This document shows positions 25,030 to 34,302 of a stretch of DNA of 64,000 nucleotides, piece after piece (positions within the stretch are counted from its first letter, which is position 1; the number at the start of each line of letters is the position of its first letter). Source of the DNA: CAYJMQ01 sp964371555 (GTDB lineage Bacteria > Bdellovibrionota > JACOXK01 > 2-02-FULL-40-11); NCBI GenBank assembly GCA_964371555.1, contig CAYJMQ010000004.1, forward strand, positions 5,984 through 69,983, read 5' to 3'. The position numbers and the translations under genes were made by a program. The notes beneath the pieces were generated by a model. The model was given only the letters and a program-made list of their open reading frames with translations, ran no database searches and was not told where the DNA came from.

Positions 25030-25743
25030 TTAAAACCGGTCTTCTTCTTTGAGAACCTGGAGCGCGAATCTGGCGGCATCCTGTTCTGCTTCTTTTTTGC
25101 TTTTGCCAGAACCCAATGCCAGAAGTCGCCCTTTGATGCTGACCTCTACGCGAAAAGTCTTATTGTGGTCGGGACCGGTCTCCTCCTTTACCTGATAGCG
25201 GGGAACTTTTTTATAACGATTTTGCATTTCTTCCTGAAGCCTTGTTTTATAGTCATGATCAAAACCTGTTTTTTTTGCCTGCGCAATCAATGGAAGAAAT
25301 TGATCCTGAACAACGGCATAAACCTTTTCATATCCTCCATCCATATAAATAGCGGCCAAAACCGCCTCGTATGTATTCGCTAAAATCGAATTCTTTGTCC
25401 TCCCCTTCGTCTGCTCTTCCCCTTTCCCAAGGTAGATCAGTTTTCCAAGTTCAAGCTGGGAGGCGACCGTTGCAAGTTGGGTCTCATTCACAATCGAGGC
25501 GCGGAGCCGGGAGAGTTCCCCTTCCGCAGCTTCCGGGAAATGCTCCATCAGAAGATCGCTCACAACCAGTTCCAAAACCGCGTCACCCAGAAACTCAAGC
25601 CGCTCATTGTGTTTGAGTTTTGAAGCCAGATTTTCGTACGAATAAGATTTATGAATCAGCGATTCTGTAAGTAGATTCTGGTCTTTAAACTGATATCCCA
25701 GGGTTTTTTCCAATCTTTCAAAAAGAGGACTTTTTCTCTGCAT
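25030..25743 (-). CDS. rnc: Ribonuclease III
   Basis: Double-strand RNA endonuclease processing rRNA and mRNA. The 237 residues contain the catalytic signature NERLEFLGDAVLEL (46-59, with E50 and D54), the second acidic cluster near NTYEAVLAAIYMDGG, and a C-terminal double-stranded RNA-binding domain (DYKTRLQEEMQNRYKKVPRY ... GKSKKEAEQDAARFALQVL). It lies directly upstream of der on the same strand. In many bacteria rnc is paired with era; here the neighbouring GTPase is der. Confidence 0.97.
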   Translation of the reverse strand: MQRKSPLFERLEKTLGYQFKDQNLLTESLIHKSYSYENLASKLKHNERLEFLGDAVLELVVSDLLMEHFPEAAEGELSRLRASIVNETQLATVASQLELGKLIYLGKGEEQTKGRTKNSILANTYEAVLAAIYMDGGYEKVYAVVQDQFLPLIAQAKKTGFDHDYKTRLQEEMQNRYKKVPRYQVKEETGPDHNKTFRVEVSIKGRLLALGSGKSKKEAEQDAARFALQVLKEEDRF

Positions 25744-25787
25744 ACGGAAGCCATACTACACAATGCCTATATTTCGGTCAATGTACC

Positions 25788-26129
25788 CTACTGCGCTCCC
25801 AAAAACTCAAAAACAGGGGGCCAGAGGAGCGTGGTTGCAATCCCTGTCCCGATCAAAAAAAGAATCAGAACAACTGTCATGTTCCATTCCCGATTCTTAA
25901 GAATCCTTCCCAAAATAAGCCAACTTAAAAGCCAGACGACGAGCATCAACGTCTCTTTTCCTGAATATGGGCCGATCCCTTCCGCCCCCGGTATCCAAAT
26001 TTTACCCACCTTATGGACAACTGTTTTAAAATTCGAAGAGATTTCTGTTCCGAGATTAACCACCGCCAATGTCAAAAAACCAAGCATTGCTGATAGAACA
26101 GCTGCCTGCGCGGCCCCCTGTTTGTTCAC
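25788..26129 (-). CDS. Small membrane protein of unknown function
   Basis: 113 residues beginning with GTG and preceded by GGGGAGG. Three hydrophobic helices are visible: AAVLSAMLGFLTLAVVNLG, TLMLVVWLLSWLILG and MTVVLILFLIGTGIATTLLW. Between the first two is a short periplasmic or cytoplasmic loop with WIPGAEGIGPYSGKE. No family recognised. It is 14 bases downstream of another membrane protein gene, and a porin gene lies just upstream of both, suggesting a three-gene unit. Confidence 0.65.
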   Translation of the reverse strand: MNKQGAAQAAVLSAMLGFLTLAVVNLGTEISSNFKTVVHKVGKIWIPGAEGIGPYSGKETLMLVVWLLSWLILGRILKNREWNMTVVLILFLIGTGIATTLLWPPVFEFLGAQ

Positions 26130-26143
26130 AATTTCCTCCCCTT

Positions 26144-26713
26144 TTAAACGGATTTAAGTTTTGTTATTGCAGCCCCCAGACCAAACGCGATTAAAAAATA
26201 AAAAAAGCCAAGCATCAGTAAAAGCGATACGGTCATTCTCAGGGACCGGTTTTCTTTTAAACGATCTCCGCTGATCCAAATAATATAAGTGGCAGAAACC
26301 AAAAGAGGGAGCGTAAAGAGGGCTGTAAATTCTTTAAACTCAAAGAAAATCTTGTGGATCTCCGGGGTCGTTTTCAAAAAATAAGATCGAGGTCCCTCTT
26401 GAGATCGATAGGGAATATAGATCCAGTTGCCAAACAGAATGGTAAAAAAACAGATGATTGAATTGATGAGACTCCCTATCTCAAGCTCTTTGATATTGAT
26501 TTCAGCCCCCATCCAAAGACGAAATGCCTGATAAAGCCCAATGGTGGTCGTCACCATGAAAATCCCTGCAAATAGCCCATGAAATGCGCTGCGAATCGCA
26601 TATTCGCTGCCGCCCAGCAGTTGCGAGGCGGGCGCAGTTATCAGCAAAATTGAAACTGCGATAGCAGCCATGAACATCACAACATAGGCAATCAACACCC
26701 CATTTGTTTTCAT
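26144..26713 (-). CDS. Membrane protein of unknown function
   Basis: 189 residues, with AGGGGGAT before the ATG. Five hydrophobic segments are visible (VLIAYVVMFMAAIAVSILLI, FHGLFAGIFMVTTTIGLYQAF, LINSIICFFTILFGNWIYIPY, ALFTLPLLVSATYIIWI, MTVSLLLMLGFFYFLIAFGLG). Several histidines lie near membrane ends (AFHGLF, PEIHKIFF), so a cytochrome-b-like or respiratory accessory role is conceivable, but no heme motif is proven. It is 52 bases downstream of the porin gene. Confidence 0.65.
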   Translation of the reverse strand: MKTNGVLIAYVVMFMAAIAVSILLITAPASQLLGGSEYAIRSAFHGLFAGIFMVTTTIGLYQAFRLWMGAEINIKELEIGSLINSIICFFTILFGNWIYIPYRSQEGPRSYFLKTTPEIHKIFFEFKEFTALFTLPLLVSATYIIWISGDRLKENRSLRMTVSLLLMLGFFYFLIAFGLGAAITKLKSV

Positions 26714-26765
26714 CTCATCCCCCTAAAGTATCAGCGTAATGAAATTGGCGAAAAAAATCTACTCC

Positions 26766-28076
26766 TTAGAAATTGTATTGCGCGCGAAGGAGGACGAGAG
26801 ACTCGTAGTCTTCTGATTCACTCCCCACGGGAACCTGTTCATCCAGATCTGTAAACTCATAATTGAGCATCAATCGGGTATGTTTGTTTGGCCACCAATT
26901 GAGCGCTGCGGTGGCAGCCTTGGCGCTGTTTGAACCTGTGAGGAAACCCGCCTGAAATGGAGCTTCATTGACTAAAAACTGTTCAACACGAACCACAATT
27001 TCCCATGCCCCACTCCCCTCCTCTTTCCAGGAAAACTTCTTATTGGGCACGATCCAGCGATCCTTCGGTTTTCTCTCCCCGGTCAAAAGATAGCTGATTG
27101 AGAGATACCAAGCATCTGTCTTGACATCTTCTTTCCGTCCAGACCGATCAACGTTATCAAATCTTGCGCTCACATATTCCGACTTAATATCCCCCGGCCC
27201 AAAAATCCATTGCAGCTCAGCCCCATATCTTCGTCTCTGATCTGCATGACGTGTTGCAGCGCCGTAAGTTGCAAAACGATTCCCACCGACGGTTGAGAAA
27301 CCGGTGGCGGCAAGATCTTCTCTCGATCGACCGATTGTAAAAGAGCCCCCAATATAAAACTCTTTCCACGTTTCATTTCCAGATCTCTTAAAAGGGGCAA
27401 AAATCAAACGGGTTGCTCCATCAAAGGCGTCGTTATTGTCCTCAAGGGTTCTGGAACGTCCGTTAAATGCCCCGACAGCATATTCCAATAGCCCCTGGAA
27501 TGGATTTCCAAAGATCATAAAGCCGATATCTTCCGCAGCTTCAATATTTTGAACGCCGATACTCTTTTCAATAAGATCGGTCCAGAGAGAAGAATATTGA
27601 CTTTCAAGACTAAAGGGGACTTTAAACTGACCAAGCCTCATTCTGAAATCAGAGAAATATTTGTATTGCAGCCACGCCTCCTGAAGGTTTGCCGATGCCC
27701 CCGCAAACTGAGGGAAGAGACGATATTCAAAGTGATCTTCAAGAATACCCCGGATATCGAGCCTGGCACGACGGTTTCGAAACCGCGTATTCCCTTCATT
27801 CCCATGATTAAAGACATTGAGATCCCCCTGATACCACCCCCCGATTTTCAATGTGTCGTCTTTCCCCTTGAGATAGAATCCGTCGTCATAGATCGTTCGA
27901 AGCGATTCTTCGGTGTCCCCATTTGCTCTTTCATAAAGCCGGAATTCTTCAATCGTCTCCCAGATAATCTTTTTCAAAGACTCCTGATCGTCTGGCATTT
28001 TTGATTCCTCGGAATAACTGGCAGACAAAGAAATAAAAAAAAAGAGGCCTGTGATAACCTGAAATAGTTTTTTCAT
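26766..28076 (-). CDS. Phosphate-selective porin O/P-like outer-membrane protein
   Basis: 436 residues: a signal peptide (KLFQVITGLFFFISLSASYS), a short acidic helix, then a barrel typical of the OprO/OprP family: LKIGGWYQGDLNVF, RFRNRRARLDIRGILEDHFEYRLFPQFAG, LQEAWLQYKYFSDFRMRLGQFKVPFSLE, and the ending LVLLRAQYNF. Substrate is uncertain because many family members are not phosphate-specific. It overlaps mtaB by 4 bases, placing a porin inside the same transcript as the tRNA-modification genes. Confidence 0.85.
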   Translation of the reverse strand: MKKLFQVITGLFFFISLSASYSEESKMPDDQESLKKIIWETIEEFRLYERANGDTEESLRTIYDDGFYLKGKDDTLKIGGWYQGDLNVFNHGNEGNTRFRNRRARLDIRGILEDHFEYRLFPQFAGASANLQEAWLQYKYFSDFRMRLGQFKVPFSLESQYSSLWTDLIEKSIGVQNIEAAEDIGFMIFGNPFQGLLEYAVGAFNGRSRTLEDNNDAFDGATRLIFAPFKRSGNETWKEFYIGGSFTIGRSREDLAATGFSTVGGNRFATYGAATRHADQRRRYGAELQWIFGPGDIKSEYVSARFDNVDRSGRKEDVKTDAWYLSISYLLTGERKPKDRWIVPNKKFSWKEEGSGAWEIVVRVEQFLVNEAPFQAGFLTGSNSAKAATAALNWWPNKHTRLMLNYEFTDLDEQVPVGSESEDYESLVLLRAQYNF

Positions 28077-29410
28077 AAAGCAACCAATTTTTCACCTTCA
28101 CGCGCAGAGGGAATCAGAAAAATTTCCTCATTCAGGGATTTCCTTATGGAGGGTTTATCTGACAAAAGTTTGCCCGTGCCAATGACTATCGATACATAAT
28201 TTCGACTTAATGCCTTCACTTCTTTCTCTTCTATGCCATCCCCTGGGCCATCCCCTGGGTTTTTTTCTACAAGAGCAGACAGTTTTTTCCCAACTTGATT
28301 TTCCAAAAAGGCGATATGGCGCCGCTGACTCATCTCTCGAAGCCTCTCTGCCCGCCTTCCAATTTCTGATCTCTTCACCTGCTCAGGGAATCTTACAGCC
28401 GAAGTCCCCTCTCGGCTGGAGTATGGAAACACGTGGAGCTTGCTCCAGGGGATAGACTCGAGGAAATGACAGCTGTTGTGAAATCTCTCTTCAGTTTCAT
28501 ACGGAAAACCGCAGATCAGATCGATACCAATAAAAACATCTTTAAAATCGTTCGAAATTTTTCTGATCAGCTTTTCATAATAAGAAACCGAATAATTTCT
28601 TTTCATCTTCTCCAAAATGAAGTCATCACCCGACTGAAGCGGCAGATGAAAATGGGGACAAAAGATGACGGAATCTCTAAGAACAGATAGCAGTTCATCA
28701 CTCACATCTTCCGGCTCGAGCGAGCTGATCCGGAGTCGAAGAAGCTTTGTTTCATTTTCAATTCGTCGGACCAACGCCGCCAGAGTAACTTTGGGCGAAA
28801 GATCGGCTCCGTAAGAACCTAAAGAGACCCCCGTCAGAACCACCTCTTTGACATCGGCATCGATAAGCGTTCGAATCTGGTCGATAACTCGATCTGGCGC
28901 AAGACTCCTGCTCTTCCCCCTTGCATAAGGAATCACACAAAAGGTGCAGAAATCGTTGCAGCCATCCTGAATCTTTAGAAAAAAACGGGTGCGTTCAGCC
29001 GGTTTTTGAACGGGAGAATGCTGAAATTCGATATTTTTAAACGCATTTTGGACCCAAAGCTTTGGTTGAATCAAAAATCGATGTTCATTTAAAATTTCGG
29101 GGATCTTGTGTTTCAGGGTATTCCCAACGATAAAATCGATCCCTTCCATCTTTGCCCATTCCTGAAATCTCGTCTGGGCAGAACATCCGGTGATGACAAT
29201 GGCGGCATTCGGATTTTTCTTTTTAAAACGTCGAATCGCCTGTTTTGCTTCCTGATCCGCTTTTTCAGTCACCGTGCAGCTATTGACAATATAAATATCG
29301 GCAACGTCATCCGTAGAGACAGATTCAAATTCAGAGAGGCTCGATTTGAGCATTTCACTATCTGAATAATTCACCTTGCAGCCAAATGTCTCAACCGCAA
29401 CCCGCTTCAA
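28073..29410 (-). CDS. mtaB: tRNA t6A37 methylthiotransferase
   Basis: A radical-SAM enzyme that adds a methylthio group to t6A37 in tRNA. The 445 residues show the UPF0004 N domain (VETFGCKVNYSDSEM, NSCTVTEKADQEAKQ, ITGCSAQ; three cysteines for the auxiliary cluster), the radical-SAM motif CNDFCTFC (CxxxCxxC) and a C-terminal TRAM-like part. MtaB is preferred over MiaB or RimO because of the FGCKVNYSDSE start and the LTGVSLGSYG motif. A perfect 12-bp duplication (28236-28259) adds GDGP repeats in the TRAM region. Overlaps mnmA by 4 bases. Confidence 0.92.
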   Translation of the reverse strand: MKRVAVETFGCKVNYSDSEMLKSSLSEFESVSTDDVADIYIVNSCTVTEKADQEAKQAIRRFKKKNPNAAIVITGCSAQTRFQEWAKMEGIDFIVGNTLKHKIPEILNEHRFLIQPKLWVQNAFKNIEFQHSPVQKPAERTRFFLKIQDGCNDFCTFCVIPYARGKSRSLAPDRVIDQIRTLIDADVKEVVLTGVSLGSYGADLSPKVTLAALVRRIENETKLLRLRISSLEPEDVSDELLSVLRDSVIFCPHFHLPLQSGDDFILEKMKRNYSVSYYEKLIRKISNDFKDVFIGIDLICGFPYETEERFHNSCHFLESIPWSKLHVFPYSSREGTSAVRFPEQVKRSEIGRRAERLREMSQRRHIAFLENQVGKKLSALVEKNPGDGPGDGIEEKEVKALSRNYVSIVIGTGKLLSDKPSIRKSLNEEIFLIPSAREGEKLVAL

Positions 29411-30513
29411 CGGATCCCCCTTTCGATAAATCCCCCCCCCAACAGACGCTCCTTCTCATAAAAAACCACAGCCTGTCCCGGGGTGACGGCCCGCTGGGGA
29501 GTTAAAAATGTCAGCTGAATTTGAGAAGGAGACTCATTATAGGAAGCATCCAATTCAGCCTCAATCTCGAAAACACTGTGTCGAATGCGGGTTGTTACCT
29601 CATTTGATTTCGGCATGGAAAGCCAATTTATCTGTTTTGCGATGAGACCACGAAATTGCAAATCCTTTCTCTCACCTACCGTTACTGTATTTGTTCTTGA
29701 ATCAATATCGATCACATAGAGTGGTTCTTTGGGGGATGGTCCAAAAGCTCCAATTCCCTTCCTCTGCCCCACCGTAAATCGGAATGCCCCGTCATGTTCG
29801 CCCAAAATTTCCCCTTTTTGATCAACAATGGAGCCAGAATATTTGCCGGCACCGCCATTTAGTTTTCCTTCAATGAAAGAGGCATAATTGTTATTCGGGA
29901 TAAAACAGATCTCCATACTTTCGGGCTTATCCGCATTGGGGAGATTTGCCCGTTTTGCGATATCGCGCACTTCAGATTTGGTCAGTCCCCCCAATGGAAA
30001 AAGGAGATAGGAGAGCTCTTTTTTGGGCAAACCAAAAAGAAAATAGCTCTGATCTTTTTTGCGATCTTTGGCTTTTAACACCTCGTACTCTGAAGTTTCA
30101 CGATTATGATGAATGCGCGCGTAATGCCCTGTTGCCAAATAGTCGGCCTTGAGCTCTTTTGCCTTCATCAGGAGATTTTTGAATTTTACCTCTTCATTGC
30201 ATTTCACACAGGGATTCGGTGTGCGCGCGTTAAGATATTCGCCAACAAAATAGTCGACCACTTTTTCTTTGAAAACTTTTTCAAAGTTTAAAACATAATA
30301 AGGGATATCTAAAATCTGTGACACACGGCGGGCTTGATCGACCTCTTTCAAAGAGCAGCAGCTGTCGAAGCGATCATCCGAGTCAGAGTGGTCATAAAGC
30401 TGCATTGAAACCCCGATGACTTCGTATCCATCTTCTTTAAGAATCGCAGCCGCTGTCGACGAATCGACCCCGCCTGAGAGCGCCACAACCACTCTTTTTT
30501 TCTTTACTGACAT
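29407..30513 (-). CDS. mnmA: tRNA-specific 2-thiouridylase
   Basis: Thiolates U34 of Lys, Glu and Gln tRNAs using sulfur passed from a cysteine desulfurase. From the ATG at 30513 the product is 368 residues: ATP-PP loop ALSGGVDSS (11-19), C102 (in PNPCVKCN) and C203 (in MEICFIP) as the catalytic pair, TGHYARI, and the beta-barrel C domain (RFTVGQRKGIG). The start overlaps the end of the cysteine desulfurase gene by 10 bases. The sulfur donor and the thiolase are therefore made together. Confidence 0.96.
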   Translation of the reverse strand: MSVKKKRVVVALSGGVDSSTAAAILKEDGYEVIGVSMQLYDHSDSDDRFDSCCSLKEVDQARRVSQILDIPYYVLNFEKVFKEKVVDYFVGEYLNARTPNPCVKCNEEVKFKNLLMKAKELKADYLATGHYARIHHNRETSEYEVLKAKDRKKDQSYFLFGLPKKELSYLLFPLGGLTKSEVRDIAKRANLPNADKPESMEICFIPNNNYASFIEGKLNGGAGKYSGSIVDQKGEILGEHDGAFRFTVGQRKGIGAFGPSPKEPLYVIDIDSRTNTVTVGERKDLQFRGLIAKQINWLSMPKSNEVTTRIRHSVFEIEAELDASYNESPSQIQLTFLTPQRAVTPGQAVVFYEKERLLGGGFIERGIR

Positions 30514-31661
30514 GCCCTGTTCATCCTTCGAAGGTCTGAGACAATTTCGGGCAGACACCGAATGACTGTTTCAATATCCTCCTCTTTTGTTTGATACCCC
30601 AGACTAAAACGAACAGAGCTAAGGGCCAATTCCTCCGAAACCCCCATTGCCAAAAGCACATGTGAAGGATCAAGCAATCCGCTCGAGCAGGCGGAGCCAG
30701 ATGAGGCGGCAATCCCCTGAAGATCGAGATTGAGAAGCAGCCCCTCCCCATCGAGTCCGTCAAAGCTTACATTCAATGTGTTTGGAACACGCGCCGCCCC
30801 CAAACCATTGACATAAGCCCCTGATATGCAGCTCACTATCCCCTCCTCCAGGGCATTCCTCAATTTTTCTATTCGCTTCATATCGAAAAAATTTTCCTCT
30901 TCAATCTGCTGGCAGGCAGCGCCGAATCCAACGATAGCTGGAACATTCTCTGTCCCCCCCCGTCTTTTTCTCTCCTGATTTCCACCATGAATCAATGCAT
31001 CAAGCTTCATCCCGCCCCGAATAATAAGCGCTCCCGCCCCTTTTGGACCATAGATCTTATGGCTTGAGAGAGAGACAAGATCAGCAGGAATCTCATCAAA
31101 GTAAAAGGGCATTTTCCCGGCAAGCTGCACAGCGTCGGTATGAAATACAATCTGCCGCTCTTTTAAAAGAGCGGCAATTTTCTTTATCGGCATGATCGCC
31201 CCGGTCTCATTATTTGCAGCCTGAACAGAAACAAGAATCGTATCTTTGCGAATGGCGTTTTTAAGTTCATCCAAATTGATTTCACCCCTGGCATTGACAG
31301 AAAGATAAGTCACCTCTGCTCCGTATGTTTTCAAATAGTGAAGACACTCCAGAATCGATTTGTGTTCCACTTTTGTCGAAATAATATGACGCCCTTTCTT
31401 CTGAAATTTAAAATAAACCCCTTTTAGCGCCAGATTATTCGCTTCTGTGCCGCCACTCACAAAAATAACTTCTTGAGGATCAACGTGAAAAAGGCTGGCG
31501 ACTTTTTCACGTGAAATCATCACCCCCTCTTTTGCCTCGCGCCCCGCCCAATGAATACTCGATGGATTTCCATAAGATGCTTTCAGATACGGAACCATCG
31601 CTTCATAGACGGCGGGTTTCAGCGGGGTTGTTGCGTTGTAATCGAGATAGATTCGTGACAT
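30504..31661 (-). CDS. iscS: Cysteine desulfurase (IscS/NifS family)
   Basis: A PLP enzyme releasing sulfur from cysteine for tRNA thiolation and Fe-S clusters. The 385 residues include the start YLDYNATTP, H100 (KVEH), the PLP lysine K202 in SSHKIYGPKG, and the persulfide cysteine C325 in SGSACSSG. It leads the iscS-mnmA-mtaB run, which links it to tRNA modification. As no iscU scaffold is visible in the window, supply to Fe-S assembly is likely but not shown. Confidence 0.95.
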   Translation of the reverse strand: MSRIYLDYNATTPLKPAVYEAMVPYLKASYGNPSSIHWAGREAKEGVMISREKVASLFHVDPQEVIFVSGGTEANNLALKGVYFKFQKKGRHIISTKVEHKSILECLHYLKTYGAEVTYLSVNARGEINLDELKNAIRKDTILVSVQAANNETGAIMPIKKIAALLKERQIVFHTDAVQLAGKMPFYFDEIPADLVSLSSHKIYGPKGAGALIIRGGMKLDALIHGGNQERKRRGGTENVPAIVGFGAACQQIEEENFFDMKRIEKLRNALEEGIVSCISGAYVNGLGAARVPNTLNVSFDGLDGEGLLLNLDLQGIAASSGSACSSGLLDPSHVLLAMGVSEELALSSVRFSLGYQTKEEDIETVIRCLPEIVSDLRRMNRACQ

Positions 31662-31753
31662 CTGCTTTTCTCCGGGACGTGTCCCTTCGGGATCAAATTG
31701 TACGAAGTAACATTTCTTCCCGCGTCAGTCAACGGAGAGGGAACAATGACCTC

Positions 31754-32971
31754 TTAAAACGAATAACGAGCTTCCAAAATAGTGCTGTTTTTTCCATCCA
31801 GATGTTCCGGATGTAGAAGTCCTTCCAAGGTGAAACGCATATTCGGACTCGGTTGGGCAACGAAACTAATGACATAACGACTAAAATCTTGAAAATCGCT
31901 TTCATGGTAATTAAATTCTTCGTAACGAAAGACAGGAGTCAACCATGCCCAAAAAAACTGATTATAAAGAAGCTCGATGGCAAAACTGTTTGTATTGAGC
32001 TTTCTTCCAAGTGCGTCCATGTTGCCATCTCTGCCTGCCTGGAAAAGCCCGCTCAATTCAAACGAGTGGTATTCAACACCTATATCTCCCCCCACGCGAA
32101 AAAAACTGTTTCTAAAAGCGGCATTATCGGTCGTATAGTTCGACCTCCCAAAATAACCGAAGCCCCCCGCACGTAACCCCTCGCTCATATCCCCTTCCCC
32201 ATTAAAATGCATGCCGACCGGCTTCCAAAGAAGCCTCGCATAGTAATCTTTTTGTGATCCGATGTCATTCAAATTGCCACTGCCATTGACCACCGCGGCC
32301 GAATAAGAAAGCCGATCCGCTACAATACCGTTGAGCTCTGCGCCAAGCTGGCTATTTCTCATTCTGAATGCTGAGGGAGAAAGATTGGGACCAGCCGTTA
32401 CAACGCGTGTGTCGCTATAAAGATAGTTTCTCAGCATTAATCTTCTGTGAGCAGAAAAGGCATTGGTGGCTGGTTCAAAATAACCGAGCTGAAGATTGAA
32501 TGCGTTTTTGGGCAAGCGCGCGCCGAAAAGATCATAAATCCCCAAAAACATTCGCGAAAAAGGGGTGCCGGGAAAGGTACCTTCATCAATGGCTGTAAAA
32601 TCTGCCCAAAATGAAAAGGTTTCTCCCAGACTATCACCATAAAAAAATTCGAGTTCATGAAGCTCAAACGTAAAACGACTGTCCTCCACTCTTTGTGCCC
32701 TCAGATGTCCCACTCCGCCCGCGGGGAAAATAGCAGCGACCTTAGACGGCCACTCCCCCCCCAAAGGAATCTGCTTGATCTTTGCCATCTCCTCATCCCC
32801 TTTTGGAAATCGATAGCCATGAAGACGAAATGACTCGCCATAAGCATTAAGTTTGGGATAAGCGGTGTGACAAAGATTACAGCTTGTTCCATATTTTCGC
32901 GCAAAATAAGGCATTCCAAATGATAAGGACGGCAACAATATGAGACCGACAACAAAGATTGTGGTACGCAT
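31754..32971 (-). CDS. Monoheme cytochrome fused to an outer-membrane barrel (Cyc2-like architecture)
   Basis: From the ATG at 32971 (preceded by AGGGGGAG) the product is 405 residues. After a signal peptide (TTIFVVGLILLPSLSFG) comes one c-type heme motif, CNLCH (C31, C34, H35), in the context ARKYGTSCNLCHTAYPKLNAYG, followed by a short FRLHGYRFP linker. The rest (about 350 residues) is beta-strand-like and ends in phenylalanine (LEARYSF), a barrel. This is the layout of Cyc2-type fused cytochrome-porins that move electrons across the outer membrane, although related uncharacterised porins share the N-terminal heme pattern. It lies 52 bases behind a TolC-like gene of the metal-efflux operon. 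Confidence 0.8.
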   Translation of the reverse strand: MRTTIFVVGLILLPSLSFGMPYFARKYGTSCNLCHTAYPKLNAYGESFRLHGYRFPKGDEEMAKIKQIPLGGEWPSKVAAIFPAGGVGHLRAQRVEDSRFTFELHELEFFYGDSLGETFSFWADFTAIDEGTFPGTPFSRMFLGIYDLFGARLPKNAFNLQLGYFEPATNAFSAHRRLMLRNYLYSDTRVVTAGPNLSPSAFRMRNSQLGAELNGIVADRLSYSAAVVNGSGNLNDIGSQKDYYARLLWKPVGMHFNGEGDMSEGLRAGGFGYFGRSNYTTDNAAFRNSFFRVGGDIGVEYHSFELSGLFQAGRDGNMDALGRKLNTNSFAIELLYNQFFWAWLTPVFRYEEFNYHESDFQDFSRYVISFVAQPSPNMRFTLEGLLHPEHLDGKNSTILEARYSF

Positions 32972-33023
32972 TTTTCTCCCCCTTTTGTAGTTCATTTTAA
33001 AATAGTTTTTTGTCTAAGAATTC

Positions 33024-34298
33024 TCATCGTCCGACCATTGCCAGAATATCTGCTCGAGCAAGATGATAATTCTTTCGTAGTTCCGAATATCTTTTCTTAT
33101 ATTCGATATATTTTTGCGTTGCGCTAAGAACATCTGGAGAGTTTTTAACACCTCTCTTATATTCGCCCAGTGTTCGATCGAAATAAAGTTTCCCTAACTT
33201 CAAGTTTTTCTCCCCAATATGAACAAGCTCGTGAATGACTTTTAATTCTGATTTCATTGCCTCAAAACGAGCTTCTAATTCTTTTTGACGTTGAAGAGAA
33301 AGACTCTCAAATGCCATGGCTTGAAGACCTGCGGCAGCGCCTTCTGCTTTAGATTGAAAACCATCAAAAATATCAAGAGTTACTTTAATCCCGCCAACAG
33401 TTTCATATCGAGCATTCCGTGTGGCTGCTTCTCGTTCTCTCTGCGTATACAAAAAATACCCCGCATAACCATCAATACTGGGAGTCCACCAACGATAAAA
33501 TTGTTTTTTTTGAAATTCAAAAGCTTCTTGATTTGCTTTTAATTGTAAAATTTCTCGATGAGAATTAATTAAATCCGCCTTTAAAGCCAAAAGGCCCTCA
33601 TCGTGCTGATGTGGAGCGGCATCAATAGTTTCAAGATTTGTCTCTGGAGACAATCCCAATACAGCGTTTAACTCACGTTGAAAATTAGAAGACATCAATT
33701 CAGCCTGTCTCAAGTCTTGTTCAAGTTGAATTTTATTGATTTCAAACTCAATTCTGTCTGTAAGGGTTGCTAAGCCTGCTTGAATACGTTTTTCAGAAGC
33801 TCCTTTATTTTTTTCATTAAGATCTAGCGCTTCTTTAAAAATGTTTTGTGTCTCTTTTTGGAAAACTAAATTCCAATAAATTCCTCTTGCCTTCGTTAAT
33901 TCCTCAAAATATATTTTTTGCTGTTCCTGCTGAGAAGCATTCAACTGTTTTTCTCGGACAGATCCTTCTAATGAATCCCGCCCCCCTTTAAAAAGATTTA
34001 TTTTTGTCTCAATTCCTCCAAAGGGTTGTTGCCTGGTGTCGCCAAATTCCCCGGATTTGAATGATTCCCCTCCAACTGAAACACCTAACGTAGGAAGATA
34101 AGACCGCAAAAGATACCCTGTGCGAGCTTCTCCCGATTGAACTGAAAAAGTGGCTCCCTGAACACTTTTATTTTTTTCTTTTACAAGGCTTGGTAAATCT
34201 TCAAAGTTAATTTTAAGAGCGGTGGTTCCCGTTCCTCTTGAAGGAACCACCGCAATTGTTAAAATAATAATTTTAATAAATGATTTTTTATTCAACAT
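33024..34298 (-). CDS. TolC/CzcC-like outer-membrane efflux factor
   Basis: 424 residues with a signal peptide (FIKIIILTIAVVPSRG) and two long coiled-coil/beta halves typical of outer-membrane efflux proteins: SYLPTLGVSVGGESFKSG, INLFKGGRDS in the first half and LDIFDGFQSKAEGAAAGLQ in the second, plus a helical end with KNSPDVLSATQKYIEYKKRYSEL. It should form the outer duct for the RND pump encoded two genes upstream. It starts 4 bases after the small periplasmic protein. AT-rich codon use compared with housekeeping genes nearby. Confidence 0.88.
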   Translation of the reverse strand: MLNKKSFIKIIILTIAVVPSRGTGTTALKINFEDLPSLVKEKNKSVQGATFSVQSGEARTGYLLRSYLPTLGVSVGGESFKSGEFGDTRQQPFGGIETKINLFKGGRDSLEGSVREKQLNASQQEQQKIYFEELTKARGIYWNLVFQKETQNIFKEALDLNEKNKGASEKRIQAGLATLTDRIEFEINKIQLEQDLRQAELMSSNFQRELNAVLGLSPETNLETIDAAPHQHDEGLLALKADLINSHREILQLKANQEAFEFQKKQFYRWWTPSIDGYAGYFLYTQREREAATRNARYETVGGIKVTLDIFDGFQSKAEGAAAGLQAMAFESLSLQRQKELEARFEAMKSELKVIHELVHIGEKNLKLGKLYFDRTLGEYKRGVKNSPDVLSATQKYIEYKKRYSELRKNYHLARADILAMVGR

Positions 34299-34302
34299 AT
34301 TT

